A stretch of DNA of 64,000 bases from Capitella teleta (lineage: Eukaryota; Annelida; Polychaeta; Capitellidae), in contig KB308802.1 in the NCBI GenBank assembly GCA_000328365.1, forward strand, positions 47,976 through 111,975, read 5' to 3'. The position numbers and the translations under genes are program-made. Each line of letters begins with the position of its first letter. Within the stretch, counting starts at the first letter, position 1. The notes below the pieces were generated by a model. It searched no databases. It was not told the origin of the DNA and was given only the letters and a program-made list of their open reading frames with translations. Positions 47,523 through 60,500 of the stretch are shown one piece after another.

Positions 47523-50500
47523 TTACACAGTCGTAACCGACAGCAGCGGATTGTACGTGGCTTTAGGATTTTCCTCTCGCGCCCCGTGTGCCAATACTTC
47601 GTGAATTGTGGTGAAATCATCGAGAACTTTCTTATTTTTATGCCGCATCATTTTGCGGTGGCTGAGCTCGACGATGTTGGGTTCTTTCTTCCCGCCTTCC
47701 TCCGTCTCCTTCACAGTCTCCATGCGCTGTCGAATCATGGCTTCCTTCTTCACTTTCCGGTCACGTGACTTCTCCAAATGCCGCTTCCGGTCTTCTTTAT
47801 TCCAATATCGACCTACTTTCAGTTCACTCATGGCGTCATCGTCCGTAGTGAGGCCACATCGCTCCTCGTTCACTTTCTTCGCGCGTTCCTTGAGCAACCG
47901 GTTGCGAACCGGTCTTCGTGTGATGTACCGCGAACCGTCCGCTCGCCGCTTCACAACCCACTCCATTCCCGAACCACTATCGTCGTTTTTAACACCTTCC
48001 TGGTGCAGCACTTCCCCCGAAGATCCCGACCGATTCCCGGAATTACTCCTAGAAGACGATTTATCCGCCGTTGCGCGACCTCCTTTCGACGAAGATGACG
48101 AGCGCGAATGTGGAGAATCCTCGCCTTTTCTCGTCTTGCTTTTGCGCTGATGTTGTTGTTGTTGTTTTGTTTTGGCGGTTGTTCGTCGTGTTGTTGTCTG
48201 CTCCGCGCGCGCTGCATAAGTTGTTGTTGAAACAACTTCTGCTGAACCATAATTGTATGTTGAAGATTTGCGCGGTTTGTGTACATAACATCAGCGTATT
48301 GCGTGTACAATTCATGCAGCGATTCCTTCGCAGCGTCTTCCTCCGTTTGCGACATACGACTGACACTGAGCGTACTCGGAGATTCACTGACACAACCGGG
48401 AATTTCGGCGTACAAGTCCTCGTCGTAGATCGTGCTCGCACGATCGTTCGCAACCTGAGCGTTCAGCGATAACATGGAGGCGTTCTGGTCATTGTGTAGT
48501 TCAAAGGTCAGAGGCGTACTGCGCATGCTCTCTCCCGTGTTGTACGCACTGGAGTTGCTCTCCTTGCTATCCTCTTGTTTTGTATTTCGGTTCGGATCCG
48601 CGGCTTGCACCACTCTATGAACTTGGTTGGCTACGCGCGGTAAATGTTCCTGGCGAACCCACAGCGGCGGCTCACACTCCGCTACGATCGGGACTTGGCC
48701 CTGGAGCTGTTTGAGGTGGTCAAGGCGCGTGCCCATCCGCGGCACCATTCTCGGACTGCGGAATCCGGGTTCTGCGTTACGTAATAACTCCGACTGTTTG
48801 CCAACGTTCTGCTGCTCTTTTGAGTGCGTGTCCACGATCTCCTGACATTGTAATTGTATCTGCTCCATTTCTTGGTTCAACGCTGCGATTTCCCGTTCGA
48901 TGCTACTTTGCGAATCTTTCCTCGGGGTTTTCTGTCGACGTGACGGTGAGCAACCATCGGACGCGCTACTGCACCGCGTTTCCAGGACTTCTCGGAACTT
49001 CTGACATTCCTCAGCAGGGATGTCATTGACCCCGAGGTCATTTGACGTGAAGCTTTCATTGCTGTAATGATGATCATTGGAGTTGATCGGCGAGACTTCA
49101 CTTTCAATCATCTCCTATCGGAAATATAGGAACAGTCTAAATCCACAGACATAAAGAATGGAGTGGTTGTACTGACTTGTTCTGAGCTCTCGTCGTTCCG
49201 GGTGCTGTCGCCGTCCGTTTTGCCGACTCCGCTGTCTTTTTCATGTTTCTGTGAGCATTCAGTCGTGGCGGTATCCGTTGTGGCATCTTCATCCAAATGC
49301 CGACCCTACGAGAGGAAAAACAGCGAGTGAAAACAAGGGAAGAAAATATAACTTTCGGGCGAAGAACGTTAATAAAAAATGGGCTACTTGAGAGATCAAA
49401 GGCGTAGACCTGAGTCCGTCAGTTATCAAGTACATTGCCACAAAACTATCAAAGAACAACCGATGAAATAAAGCTCTTTAGTGATAAGTCGGGAGAGCTA
49501 GTGTCACAATAAAAGCTTCAGCAGGGAGCGTGATGGAAATCATAGCAATTTGCCAGGCTACATGTTCCCTATATGTACGTGTAACCCGAGAATATTAATA
49601 TTCATGAATGGTTTATTAATATTCATAAGTAGGTTGATAAATATTCATGAGATTACCTGTCCGCCCAGCATAGCTGAGGTGAGCTCTAATTTATGCATTC
49701 GAGGGTCCAAGCCCTGAAGGTCATCAAAAGCGGCCCTCTCGTCCATGAAGCCGTCATCAACCTTAATTAAGTAATTAATAATTAATTAGTAATCAATAAT
49801 ACTTAATTACACACCCAATTCAAACCATACCTCCATTAACCATGATACCAATGAATTAATTAATTAACAGCTCAATTATAATTAACGAACAAGAGAGGTA
49901 TTGAGTTAATTATGCTAATTAAAAAATTGCATAATTAGGTGATCATTGATACTTTTTACAATTGAGATAAGTAGTTAACCTTACAGCCATAGAACTCCAA
50001 CCCAATCAATTCACCCCATAATTATAACCACAGGCACGTTAATTTAACACAAAGTCATTAATCAAAGCTAATTACCTGCACAATCTGCCTGGAGAGAAGG
50101 AGCGTGATATCCGATCGGTTTTCAGAAAACAGTTTGATGGCCTCTTCCCGAGTCCTCACATCCTCACCATTGATCTGCAAAAAAAAATTAAAAAAAAAAA
50201 TCATAATAATTAGACTAATTAAATTATATTAACAACTAATTACCTGTAAAATTTGGTCACCCTCCCGTATTCGACCATCCTCGGCTGCTATGCTGCAAGA
50301 CTCGATCTGAAAGGGAGAGCAAAATATCCTTGCTTTTTAACAGATCCACTTTCAGAGTAATTCATATCTCCAACGACAGATGCCGATTCTAGCGTTGACA
50401 GAACATCAAAGACATGCTTGATACATTTAATGGCAGCAACAGCTGTCATGTGCGAATGGTATTAAATGTATTATTTTTCTCCTTCATCTTGAAACACTAA

Positions 50501-53500
50501 GTTTAATTTTCTTAATTGAGAGGGAGGTGGTATTTATATAAATTTTTTTTTTCTTCCAGAGAGGGGAGGGGATGAGTTTTTTTTAGCTGTACCCAAAGGA
50601 ATTATAAATAGATTTATTAAACCAGAAAATGGGCGACAGATCATCTGGTGATTGTCTCAAATTTACAAGAAAAAAAGTGACATTTTAAATGTTTTATTTA
50701 GTATACCACCGAGAGGGATAGCCACCACATAAAGGAATTTTTGTCTAGTTTGAAAGAGGAGCTAGGAGAAGAAAGAAAAAACCCTAACATATTAAAATTT
50801 AGTGTTTTTACGGACTACCAGATGTATCGAGATGATGATATATGCGTGGATACAATATCTAGTTATTATGAGAAGGAATGTTGGAATTTGTGAAACTTGA
50901 TAAATAAGACATCACGCAAAGCTTTCATCGAGACTGTCGTAAAATAATCACACATGAATTGGGTTAAATTCTTTCGGACCACCCGATATATCGACGACTC
51001 ACCTCGCCGACGAATATGTCAGTAATTTCATCATCCGCCGACCCGTAGCAGAGAGTTAAGCCGACCTTCTGCTCCGCACTCTGACGATGTAGTGTGACTT
51101 CCTGGAATAAAAAGAAATACACAATTTATATTACTTCAACGCGAGAATCGTCCAAATGCGCATGTTTATATCAAATGTCGCCTGATATACACACCAAATG
51201 AAACCGCGTGTCACATCTTGAATTGTAATAAGTAATAAAAAATGACAAAAAACACATAATCGTGACGCGAAGGATTCGATTACGCGATTTACAGGTCAAA
51301 TGAGAACAGGGGCGTGAGAAATGAGAGGACTAGAAAGCCATCAAAAATCCGTCAAAACGGGAAATTTTGAGTAATGAGTCTTTGATTTATGGGAAAATGG
51401 ACTCGTCCATTGACCTGATTTGCCCTGGAGGGCACTTCCGGCGCACGTGCTTCGGAGTTTGATGGCAACAACCGCAGAAGCGTCGCTTCGATTTCAAGAG
51501 GACAAAACATAACTCCCCACCTCATATTCCATGTCGAAGGCTCGTTCAGGGTCGAATTCAGCATCATAGTCCAATCCGTTGGACATATCAAGGTCAGTCA
51601 GACCGAGTTCGGACGGCGGTGGGAACGGGAGACCATTGGGAGACTGCACCATGCTTCTGAAATTGAAGTTTGTATTGATAAGAGTAGCTACAATAACGCC
51701 GCCATTTTGAGTCAACATAATTGTACACAAGGGTCGAAATTGGAGTCGATGAATCAGCAATGGTCATTTGAGGGGGTTAATAAAGTGACGAAGGGTACAA
51801 ACACCTGATTGAGTCATGCAAGGATTGCGCAAACGCATCACATGTAATTAACGTAATGATCATCAAGCACGCGGATTACGTAATTTGGGGGAAATCGGAT
51901 TAAAGCAGAGCTGTAATAGCGTGCAGTCTTCACTTTGATTGTGGATGAACAGATAATCCTCGGTCTAATTAGGGAAGATCAAAGCAGGCGCGGATTACTG
52001 GCTCTAATCAAGGACTCGGGGGCTCATAATTGGGAGCCAAACTTCACAGCCGACATTTCCCAGAGTTCAAAAACCGAACTAGTACACCAATGACCATGCT
52101 TGTGTGAAATCATAACGCATTTATGCAAAGTGCGTTATGATTTTCCCTGCGTGCTCAATTTGCCCACAATTTGGTATAATGGCGATGTTATCAACATTTT
52201 ATGTAGTGCGCTCGAGTGCAGTGTTGTTAGATTACATGGTAGTGCCACAATTCCTGCGCGCTAAAACTTACACGTGCGAATAATTGTCGCGTCAATTACA
52301 AGTACGATCGGAGATGGCATGTTGTTGATACACGTGTTCAACCGCAATGACACGCAAATGTTTGTTTGTTTCGTTGAGCGATTACAAATTGTTACATTTA
52401 AAGAGCACCTGGAAAATAAACTCCGAGCCCCACAGAAACAATAGTTCGTCCATCAATCTTCCTCTCTAACAATAATATTAGCACGACGCGATGAAGTAAA
52501 AAGATGCAGAATTCGCTAGGGAATCAAAATCGAAACTGTCGGCTCGCTGTTTTTCTCGATGATAATCACTATTACGATACGGACTGCTTTCTGTAGCTCG
52601 ATGATAAACAGGCGATCCATCAGCCGGCTGACAGTTGCAGAGGAAGGGGAAAGCTCGACGAACAAAACGGTTCAATGAAATGGAAGAGATCTCCTCTTAG
52701 GTTCAATGTCGATATCACATGTTGATTCTCACATCAGAGATGCATCATTGGCTGTGATGTTAATGAAACGGCTGATTTGACAAGGCATGGTCAATTCAAC
52801 AATTACACGCTCAACATGATCGATCACGCGATCACTGTCAAACGCCATCATGTTTTAACAATATTGTTACTAAATGGCCATGAGTATAAGGTTAATCATT
52901 CAGTATACAATGAATCCCGTCACTTTAAATACAGGGTGTTCCAGAATGCGCTGCAATTATTTTCATTTGTCACGTTTATTTGCTCAAACTCTCACACAAA
53001 CCGTTCTCTGGCGTTAAATAAATTAACTATCAACTAATCTCTGTACATGTATTTCACAGTGAATCGTGAAACGAATGCGATTCAACATTACTACTGCTAC
53101 ACGGGAACACGTGGTCAGTTAGCTGCGTACAATTCTCGAGTGTTGATTAATGTCATTCATAATTGAATATCTTACTCACCCGAGGGGGTAGCCATTGGCG
53201 TGAATGAGGTCGAAGTAGGAATTCTCAATGAACTCTTCTGTCTGCGTGACTGCGTCCGCCATGACGGGCGACGGCGCACGGGGCGGCGACCGGGCCTTCA
53301 TCGGGCTTCTGTCCGACGACGACACCCGGCGTAGGACCTCCACCACGATCGGCTCACGGGCGGACTGGAAGGCGGCTACGGCCTCATCATGGCTGCACTG
53401 ACTAACGTCTTTGCCATTCACCTGAGATGGAAGAGAAAAAAATATATAATTTAAAGTCAAAAGTTTTCTTGATTTTTCTTTTCTCGATTTTGCGTACCCC

Positions 53501-56500
53501 GAGCATTATGGAAGATATATATGAGATTATGGGTGGTTTACAACGGCTTATGAGGGAAGAATCGAGACACCTGCGGGATGATGACGTCACCAGGGTTATG
53601 ACGTAATAGAAGTCGTCATTAAGCTATTAGTCATGTCTGAGCTAAGATTGCATGGCACTGGTCATTGTTGTTAATATTAATGGGCAGTGGCATCTGGATT
53701 TATGAATTGTTCGATCAATTTTAATCAGATAAATATACCAATAATAAACCTGTCATTTTTGGTTGGCTCAATATTTATGGTCAATTCAAAATTGCTTCCA
53801 TATATTCTCGACACAACGGCGTCAGAAGGGAATCAATGGCAATCAATGTGATAACAATGGTACCCTAAATTGAATCCTTGCTTCTGCGGCAGAATTGATT
53901 AACCATTTTGTGTTTTGCCGATAATTGCCGAATTTGAGTCGCACTGACGCCGACAGTGCGCGCGTAAATTGAAGATTGATTCTGCGTCGAAATGAACGCT
54001 GCGACAAAAGGGGAAGGGAAGAAAGGGAAGGAATAAAGAGGGAAATCAAGGAGAAAGGAAACACATTCAGGGAAGAAAAGGTGCGGGAGACACAGGGGGA
54101 GGATTTGTTATAGGGTTTTACTTTTCCATCACCAGAGGAAGTGGAGGAGGGAGAAGAATACACCATAGAGAGGAGGAGAAGAAGAAACTGAAGGCAAGGA
54201 GGAAGAGATTATGAGGGGGAGGAGGAGGAGGGAGGAGGAGGAGGAGGAGAAGTAAGAGGAGGTAAAGCACCTTGAGGAGCAGGTAGACCGACCATAAAGG
54301 AAACCCCAGAAAGCCGTCCATCAACGGAATGTTTTTTTACGGCCGGCGCAGGGCGAAGCAATTACTTTGCGCAGATGTCTCTTAAAAGCATTTTCATTTG
54401 TCGGGGATTAGGGTTCTGCTCGTCGAATCGCCAGGGAATCAAAGGTGCTTTCAGCCAACCCCTTTCAAGAAGCAACAGGGTCTCCCGCCTCCCCCAACAA
54501 TTTCTCGGCATTAGTCGATCGAGCGGCGCACAATGAGATTGGCCGATGATGCAGTCGGAGACCCGGCTATCTCCAGGGGCGGGCGTATCTTTCGCTGGGG
54601 AGTGAGGCTGGATACTCTATGGCATACGTGGCATTGTTTTGGGGGTTTAGAAGGATCTTATAATAGCTGATTGGTTGAGATATGAGATTGTACTCAATGC
54701 GGTTATGATTATCTCGATAACAGCATGAGGGATTGTGGTTCTATGCAACGCTGAACTATGCAGCGGAAAGATGAAGCGAGGAGAGTGCCAGAAGGCATCG
54801 TAGAAGTTGATCAGCTTATGACCTTGAACCTTGAAGGTCAACGCTCACTTGATCTTCTTGAGGAAGAAAAATACAAGACGGAAGAGAAAATACTACTTTG
54901 TTCCTTGTACCTGCAACAAAGATACACTTAGCTATAACTCACTCGTAATCGCGGAAATACAATGTAGTAACAGCCGTGTTCGGGATTACCAATATGGCCG
55001 GCGAGAACTTGAGAACTCAGCCGACAACGGAGACCCATCTCAGCGTATGCAGGTCACTGCGGAAGTCCGCGAGCAAAGAGGAAATCGCCCGCGGGTGAAA
55101 AAGTCACTGGAGAAATTGCCGCAAATAGCTGTTCATAATGGCAATTGAATTTCCCAAATTGACCGCCCCGGGGACGCGATACGGGATCCTTTATAACCCG
55201 GGAGGTCGACAGAGAGATCCGGGAGAGAGAAAAAAATACCGAGAATATTCCCGTAGACTCATAAAAAACATCAAAGAATCCACGCCTAAAGCGAAATGAC
55301 CAAAGGACAGAGAAATATATACATCAAAAGCAACGATATGAACACGTGGACAGAGCGACGCGCGCACTGATAATAATTATTACTGTGAGTTATGACCACT
55401 GACATTTAGCATGGACGCGCGGTGCACACGATGCGCATAGATGTGAGCGAGGAACATGAGATTCTCAAGGTGCGCATCCTCCCCGCTTGCTACAATATGA
55501 GCATCTTGCAGCAAGCGAAGGTTAATCATCGGTGGAGCGAGCAGGTGAGCGCCGAGATTGACACGATTAGCCAGCAAATGAGACAGCTTGATTTAAGGCG
55601 ACTATAAGCCGTGATGCTGCATGCGCTAGTACAACATCGGGCATATCACGCATTTCTAGAATTTCTAGGAATCACGACGCGAAATCTGAGACGCTGTATG
55701 AGAGAGTCCATGGAGAGTGCATAGACCTCGTTGAGGTGCAGAAATGAGTTGTATCTGCGTGCGTAGAGAAAGCGTTGCTGGGGCACCAAGTGACAAACAT
55801 AGACATATTCGATTAGAGAGGCACGCAGTGCAATCGATGACATGGAAAGATGAGATACACGCTGCAGTCCATATCAGTGTATAAAGATTACGTCACACAA
55901 TTGGTGAAGGCCATTCACACTGCCCAATCTGGGCTTCCTGCTGCTGCCTCCGCAATTACTGATCGCTCAGCGGCCAAATAATCAGAATTAATCCCTCGCA
56001 ACGTAATGAATCTGCGAAGCCAAGAGAAGCCAAGCGCCGGGAGATATTGCTACACCCCCTCCCCCTGACTCGTGCCTCGAGGGGTGATTACATACAAGAC
56101 AAAAGACCCTCCCCCTCCCCTCTTTCCATACCTGAAGAGAAGCACTACCTTTACTAGTCTTCATCTATTTTCGCCAAATTAGCCAGCGCCGAGGAAACCT
56201 TCCGTTGCCATGCCAACCGACTAAAATCCAGCTGCCAGAGGGGGTGAATAGGGAGGGCGGGGGGTACCTGCTCGCGAGCGGCCCTCGCTTTAATCCACCT
56301 GCAGCTCACGGCTTCCAAGACACCGCCCGGATTCGGCGCAACGCCGCCAGAGGCGAAGGAAAGGCTTTTATCTGCGACCAACACGCAGCATTGTAGCAGC
56401 GTCTTAGCATTACCAGGAATCCCACGCAGAAGTCCATAAAAGGAGAGAGTTATTGCGGACGTAGCTGCGTGTGTTTCTACACTACGGTCCGCAGCATCAA

Positions 56501-57148
56501 AAGAACCCGTATAATACAACATGCGGTAATAAGCGTAGTTTTTGCCAAACTTCTTGCAGCAATGGCATCGCTGCGGTATATCGCTGTATATACATACCGC
56601 ACTAAGATTTCTAATAGCAGATTTCTCTATATAGGTACACGAGCAATTGGATATAGAATATTCATGGTAACCGACTTGGAGGGCTGTTATAAAATTAACG
56701 GTGTGTTGCATTGGAGAAACCTGGCCGTTTTTCGTGCGTTTGTATAGAGTGGACCATAATAAAAGTGAGTCATGGGTCGTTAGAGTAGGAATACGGGCGC
56801 AATTGTTTCGGCATGATTGACAAACAGCAATTGGTTGAGACAACAGTGACCTGTCAGTTGCGTATAGAACGCATTGACAAGCGTTTAGTAAGACAACTTA
56901 TGAATTGCAAAGTGCGTCTATTGTGTAGCAATGAAAGGGTCGGCTACCTCAATGCAAATCAATAGAACGAATCATCGAGTAAAAAAAAAGAGAGGAGACA
57001 GCTCCTGTGACGTGTCATGACAGATCACCTGGTGGTTGTTGAAGGCAGGATCAAGATCAAATTCCAGATCAGATAGCGTCATGATGGTGGTGGCCTCTTC
57101 GCCAGCACCCTGCCGGATAAATCCTCCACACAGAGCAGTATCCACCAT
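47523..57148 (-). CDS. PDZRN3/4-like: PDZRN3/PDZRN4-like scaffold, short (RING-less) form
   Basis: Exons: 57148-57029, 53421-53180, 51656-51521, 51101-51003, 50306-50244, 50174-50076, 49761-49657, 49305-49177 and 49116-47523, giving about 860 residues. The first exon supplies 40 residues ending [16 protein letters not shown], then [20 protein letters not shown], the second half of PDZ1. PDZ2 is complete ([20 protein letters not shown] through [14 protein letters not shown]). Family signatures follow: [89 protein letters not shown]. The C-terminal LLSVTTV is a class I PDZ ligand. Vertebrate relatives are RING E3 ligases at synapses and junctions. No RING or first half of PDZ1 is seen upstream within the window. 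Coding phase breaks once inside the last exon near the GTT/CAA repeat (48140-48185). Confidence 0.92.
50702..50893 (+). CDS. orphan open stretch nested antisense in a PDZRN intron
   Basis: Sixty-three sense codons run from directly after an acceptor-like TTTTATTTAG (ending 50701) to a TGA at 50891-50893. The translation starts [20 protein letters not shown] and later reads [19 protein letters not shown]; it has a charged, helix-like composition. It has no start codon at its beginning, so it would be a terminal exon of a plus-strand transcript or a relic of one. Family unknown; chance cannot be excluded. Confidence 0.25.
   Translation, partial: YTTERDSHHIKEFLSSLKEELGEERKNPNILKFSVFTDYQMYRDDDICVDTISSYYEKECWNL
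52106..52144. repeat. short hairpin repeat AAATCATAACGCA / TGCGTTATGATTT
   Basis: Perfect 13-base inverted arms are separated by about 11 bases. It shares its core with the repeats at 7629-7690 and 46262-46351. Confidence 0.65.
53422..57028. other. large 5' intron of the PDZRN short form
   Basis: No coding exon is recognised in 3.6 kb, including the missing first half of PDZ1. It holds the polypurine tract at 54000-54290 and otherwise ordinary sequence of rather higher G+C than the rest of the window. Confidence 0.5.
54000..54290 (+). repeat. polypurine (GGA-rich) tract
   Basis: Nearly 300 bases consist mostly of G and A, with (GGA)n cores at 54213-54250, interrupted by a pyrimidine-containing stretch near 54105-54170. 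A smaller GGA tract lies at 57357-57390, upstream of the PDZRN first exon. Confidence 0.8.
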
Positions 57149-60100
57149 CCTTGCCTTGCTTGCTTGGTGTTAGAACCTGCACCTGCACTCATCTCGACTC
57201 AGTGCCATCGCAAATTGCTCTTCCAATAACTCCTCCTCCTGTGCGCGCGTGCCATCTACCTTTGGCGAGCAGCGCGCACCTTGCAAGGCCTTTTAAGGAC
57301 TGCCTCTCGCGAGTGGTCGCTGTGTCTGCTGTGAGCGGAGGCACAGCAAGGCAGAGGGAGGAGGAGGAGGGAGGAGGAGGAGGAGGGGAGACAGGCGTGT
57401 GTCATACACGGACGGTCATGTCACAGAGAAATCCGCAAGAGATTATGACAAGGAAATGGAAAGGATTCTCGTCTGACTCAGAAAGCGCCATACCGAGGAT
57501 CAATGGCCATACCATATGAATTAAAGAAAGCGAAGCCAGGATTCCCAGATTTTATGGTCCCTTGTAACAGGCTCGAATTTTATGACCAGGCTAGTCAATA
57601 GGGTTTCAGGAAGTTCGCATGCGGCCTTTGTTTCTAGGGGCCTATGATGGTTATCGTTCATATTGAGTTGTGTGAGTGGCGGGGTATATAGAGGATACCC
57701 GCCCCTGGAGGGGTTACGAATTCAGCATGTCATGGAGGATGGTACAACAACTGACGGACATGCCCTCGCGATTGCAATCAAAGCTTCACACGTCGAGAAG
57801 GACCGAAAAGAATCCCTGACAGATAAAATGATAAAATGAAGGTCCCTGCAAATTAATCTGCGAATGAGAGGAATATTGCGATGCATTCATAGCTGCATGA
57901 TGACACCACTTCCGCTTTCAATGTTAGTTCCGGTGGCATAGGCTTCTATTCAGGGGGCGTAGATCTCCGTGGTGTTCTAATGGCGAGATCAAGCAGAGGC
58001 TAGACAATAGCTGATGCCGCATGCCTAGGGCGGCCATTAGATCTAGGGGCTGGGATCCAAGCCGCGCGCACGGATCCGTGTTTGCTGCCCTCGGTCATAA
58101 TAGCGCGGTTGGGTGACCGGAGGCACGACAATTGCCCAATGCATACAACATAAAACACCGGCGTGCCAGCAATTGCGCCGAATTTTACGATCGCAACTCA
58201 CTGCAACGCAATCACGAAGGGAAATGCCCGGACTTAATCGACTGATACAGCGTCCTTAGCTACGGTCAGAAGCACGCGCCATCAGAGATGAAGATAGAGA
58301 GAGGGAAGCAAAACCATTGGGGACAGATTTCTGAAGCCGCCCTTTCCCAGATGTCGCGGTGTTTCTCTTCCATCGCCAATTCTTAAGCAACAAAACCAGG
58401 GTTTTGAGCAGAACAACAACAAAACTACGCTAAGACTGAACCAGGGGCTGGCTGTGACGGCTGTCACGGCAGTCTCAAAGGGGGTTTTGGGCGCCTACGA
58501 TTTATGGCAACTTTGAACCCTGGGAAGAATGGATAGCTGTAAGCTGATGGGTTATCCTGCGCAGATTTCCTTTTGGGTGGAGACGGAAGCGGCAGCACCT
58601 GCTCGCACGCCTTGTGCTCATTCTGCGGGGCGCCGGCGCCATTGAGGAGACACACGGACAGAGGATGAGGGCCGCACATGAAGCATCGCAGGATTTCCGT
58701 AATGCGATTAGGGCGACGCTTGACCATTTCTGCCAAGTGTCTCGTTGTCTGAAGATGGAGTCTCCAAGTCTGCCACTCGCCAAGCAGATGAGGAATTGAA
58801 CACACTACGCGAAAGAACAATCGACGGCATGGACAATGCTTATTGCGTCAACGAGAAGCGAGTTTGAGCAATAACCCCAAACACAGCATGGGAACAGCCG
58901 TTAACTGGGATTGCATGGGAGGGTGTTCCCAGGGGAACGACTTACACCCGTAGATCGCAGCGCACGCTCCAGTATTGGAATTGCATGAGACCCAAGAGAA
59001 CTCAAGACTATTACACTGATTGTCATCCTGGCTTTGTGTCCAGCAACCACAATGGCGCAACGGGGGAGCATTCGGCTTGCCATACCGGAAGTGATCGAGC
59101 TTCGATGGAACGCCGACGGTGACATTGCTAGGAAGACACTTTTTTTTGTTGACAAGTGTGCCATCCATCAGTACAATTGAGTTATCTACTTAAGCTGCAT
59201 GATGTATGCACCATGCCTCGCAGGTATTGCAAGGAGTTAGTGCCAAAATGTACCATTAATACGAGATCAATTTCATTTGGCTTCGGCCGGCGACGATTTG
59301 GCTAAAAGCGATGAGGTCAACAAAGGCGGCCATCTCCATGAATATTGCAAAAAACAACACTCCTCCTTTGTAAAAACGCCCAAAATAATATTGAGTTCTT
59401 TACGACCTGGTGTCGGCTTTTTGGTGGAGTGTTCACCATTGGATGCTTATGTAACAGGCGAGGGAATCAATGGGCCAGGCCCCACACACAATGAGCTTAT
59501 TGCTAACGACCAAAAGACACGTAAAGACCCCATATCGTATGCTCAATAATAGGGCATTGGCGGCAATAAATGATGCTGGAGGGACATCACGCCACACTAC
59601 GAGTATAGACGCTTGTATATACATGTATATAAAATATAAACCCGACGGCAGGAGATATGCAGAGAATATCAACTCACCGTAGGTGCTAATTGCAATTGAC
59701 CAGAGAGCCTTGGTGATAACTTTCATTGAGCGTGAAGTAATAAAAGCACACGCCTTATTGCTGCAGCAGCAAAGAGTGCAATAGCATATGATGGTGGCCA
59801 TGATACGTGATATTGCTAGCCCATTGATAGCCGATACCAGTGCCCGCCAGACCGAGATAGTTTATGATCAAGAGCATGCATCCTCCTTTATAATAACACA
59901 ATGTTCTACTATTCGTGCATACAGCGTGGACCTTAAAAATCTGAGCACCATTACACAGTGAGGCTTTGCTGTTGCCTGCGTTTTCATAGCTAGTGATATG
60001 CGTATGGCTCGAGGTGCTTACTGAGTGGTTCACTCAGCCAAATGGTTGCTGAGAGGGCAAATTTGTTGGGTGGATGGAGTCTGCGATGCCCAAGTCTTGG

Positions 60101-60439
60101 TACCGGATTCTTCCGCTGATAAATGAGCATGATGATTGTTGACGGAGCTTGTATGGTCAGAACTGCACTGTACTATTGGTGTATATACCAGAAAACATTA
60201 TGGAAATTTATGTGTATGTTTTGGTTAAAGAGTGATCTGAGGTGACTGCTGACACATGCCACCCTCGAGTGACCTCTGACCTCGGGTTAGTTGACCGTGA
60301 CTGCCGTACGCCCCGCCCCCAACACTTAGCAACACTGATTCGCAGCCACCCATGGAGTGACTTAACTCTTGCAGCTGCTCGCGATGCCGCAAAGAGGATT
60401 TGTCAAAAAAATTAACCCAATAGAAGATGGCATTCGGAT

Positions 60440-60500
60440 GAGCCGAGCAATATGGCGGCGCCCATAATGTAACTTCCCGGAAATCACGAGTAAAGTCTCG
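60440..60500. promoter_or_regulatory. orphan promoter-like cluster (ATGGCGGC, CCGGAA)
   Basis: ATGGCGGCGCCC at 60452-60463 is followed within 25 bases by CTTCCCGGAAATC, an ETS/STAT-like palindrome. A CCCCGCCCCC Sp1-like box lies at about 60311. No coding exon could be attached. Confidence 0.3.

Noticed and set aside
47951-48150. Minus-strand frame ending in REWSGL as the true PDZRN C-terminus
   Set aside because: The family-conserved C-terminus ending SVTTV lies in the other frame, so this ending is an out-of-frame continuation beyond the break near 48160.
58464-59168. Minus-strand ORFs with NKKKCLPSNV- and CFMCGPHPLSVC-like text, considered as a piggyBac-type transposase remnant
   Set aside because: The resemblance is confined to a few residues, catalytic Asp blocks are not visible and the frames do not continue; not enough to name.
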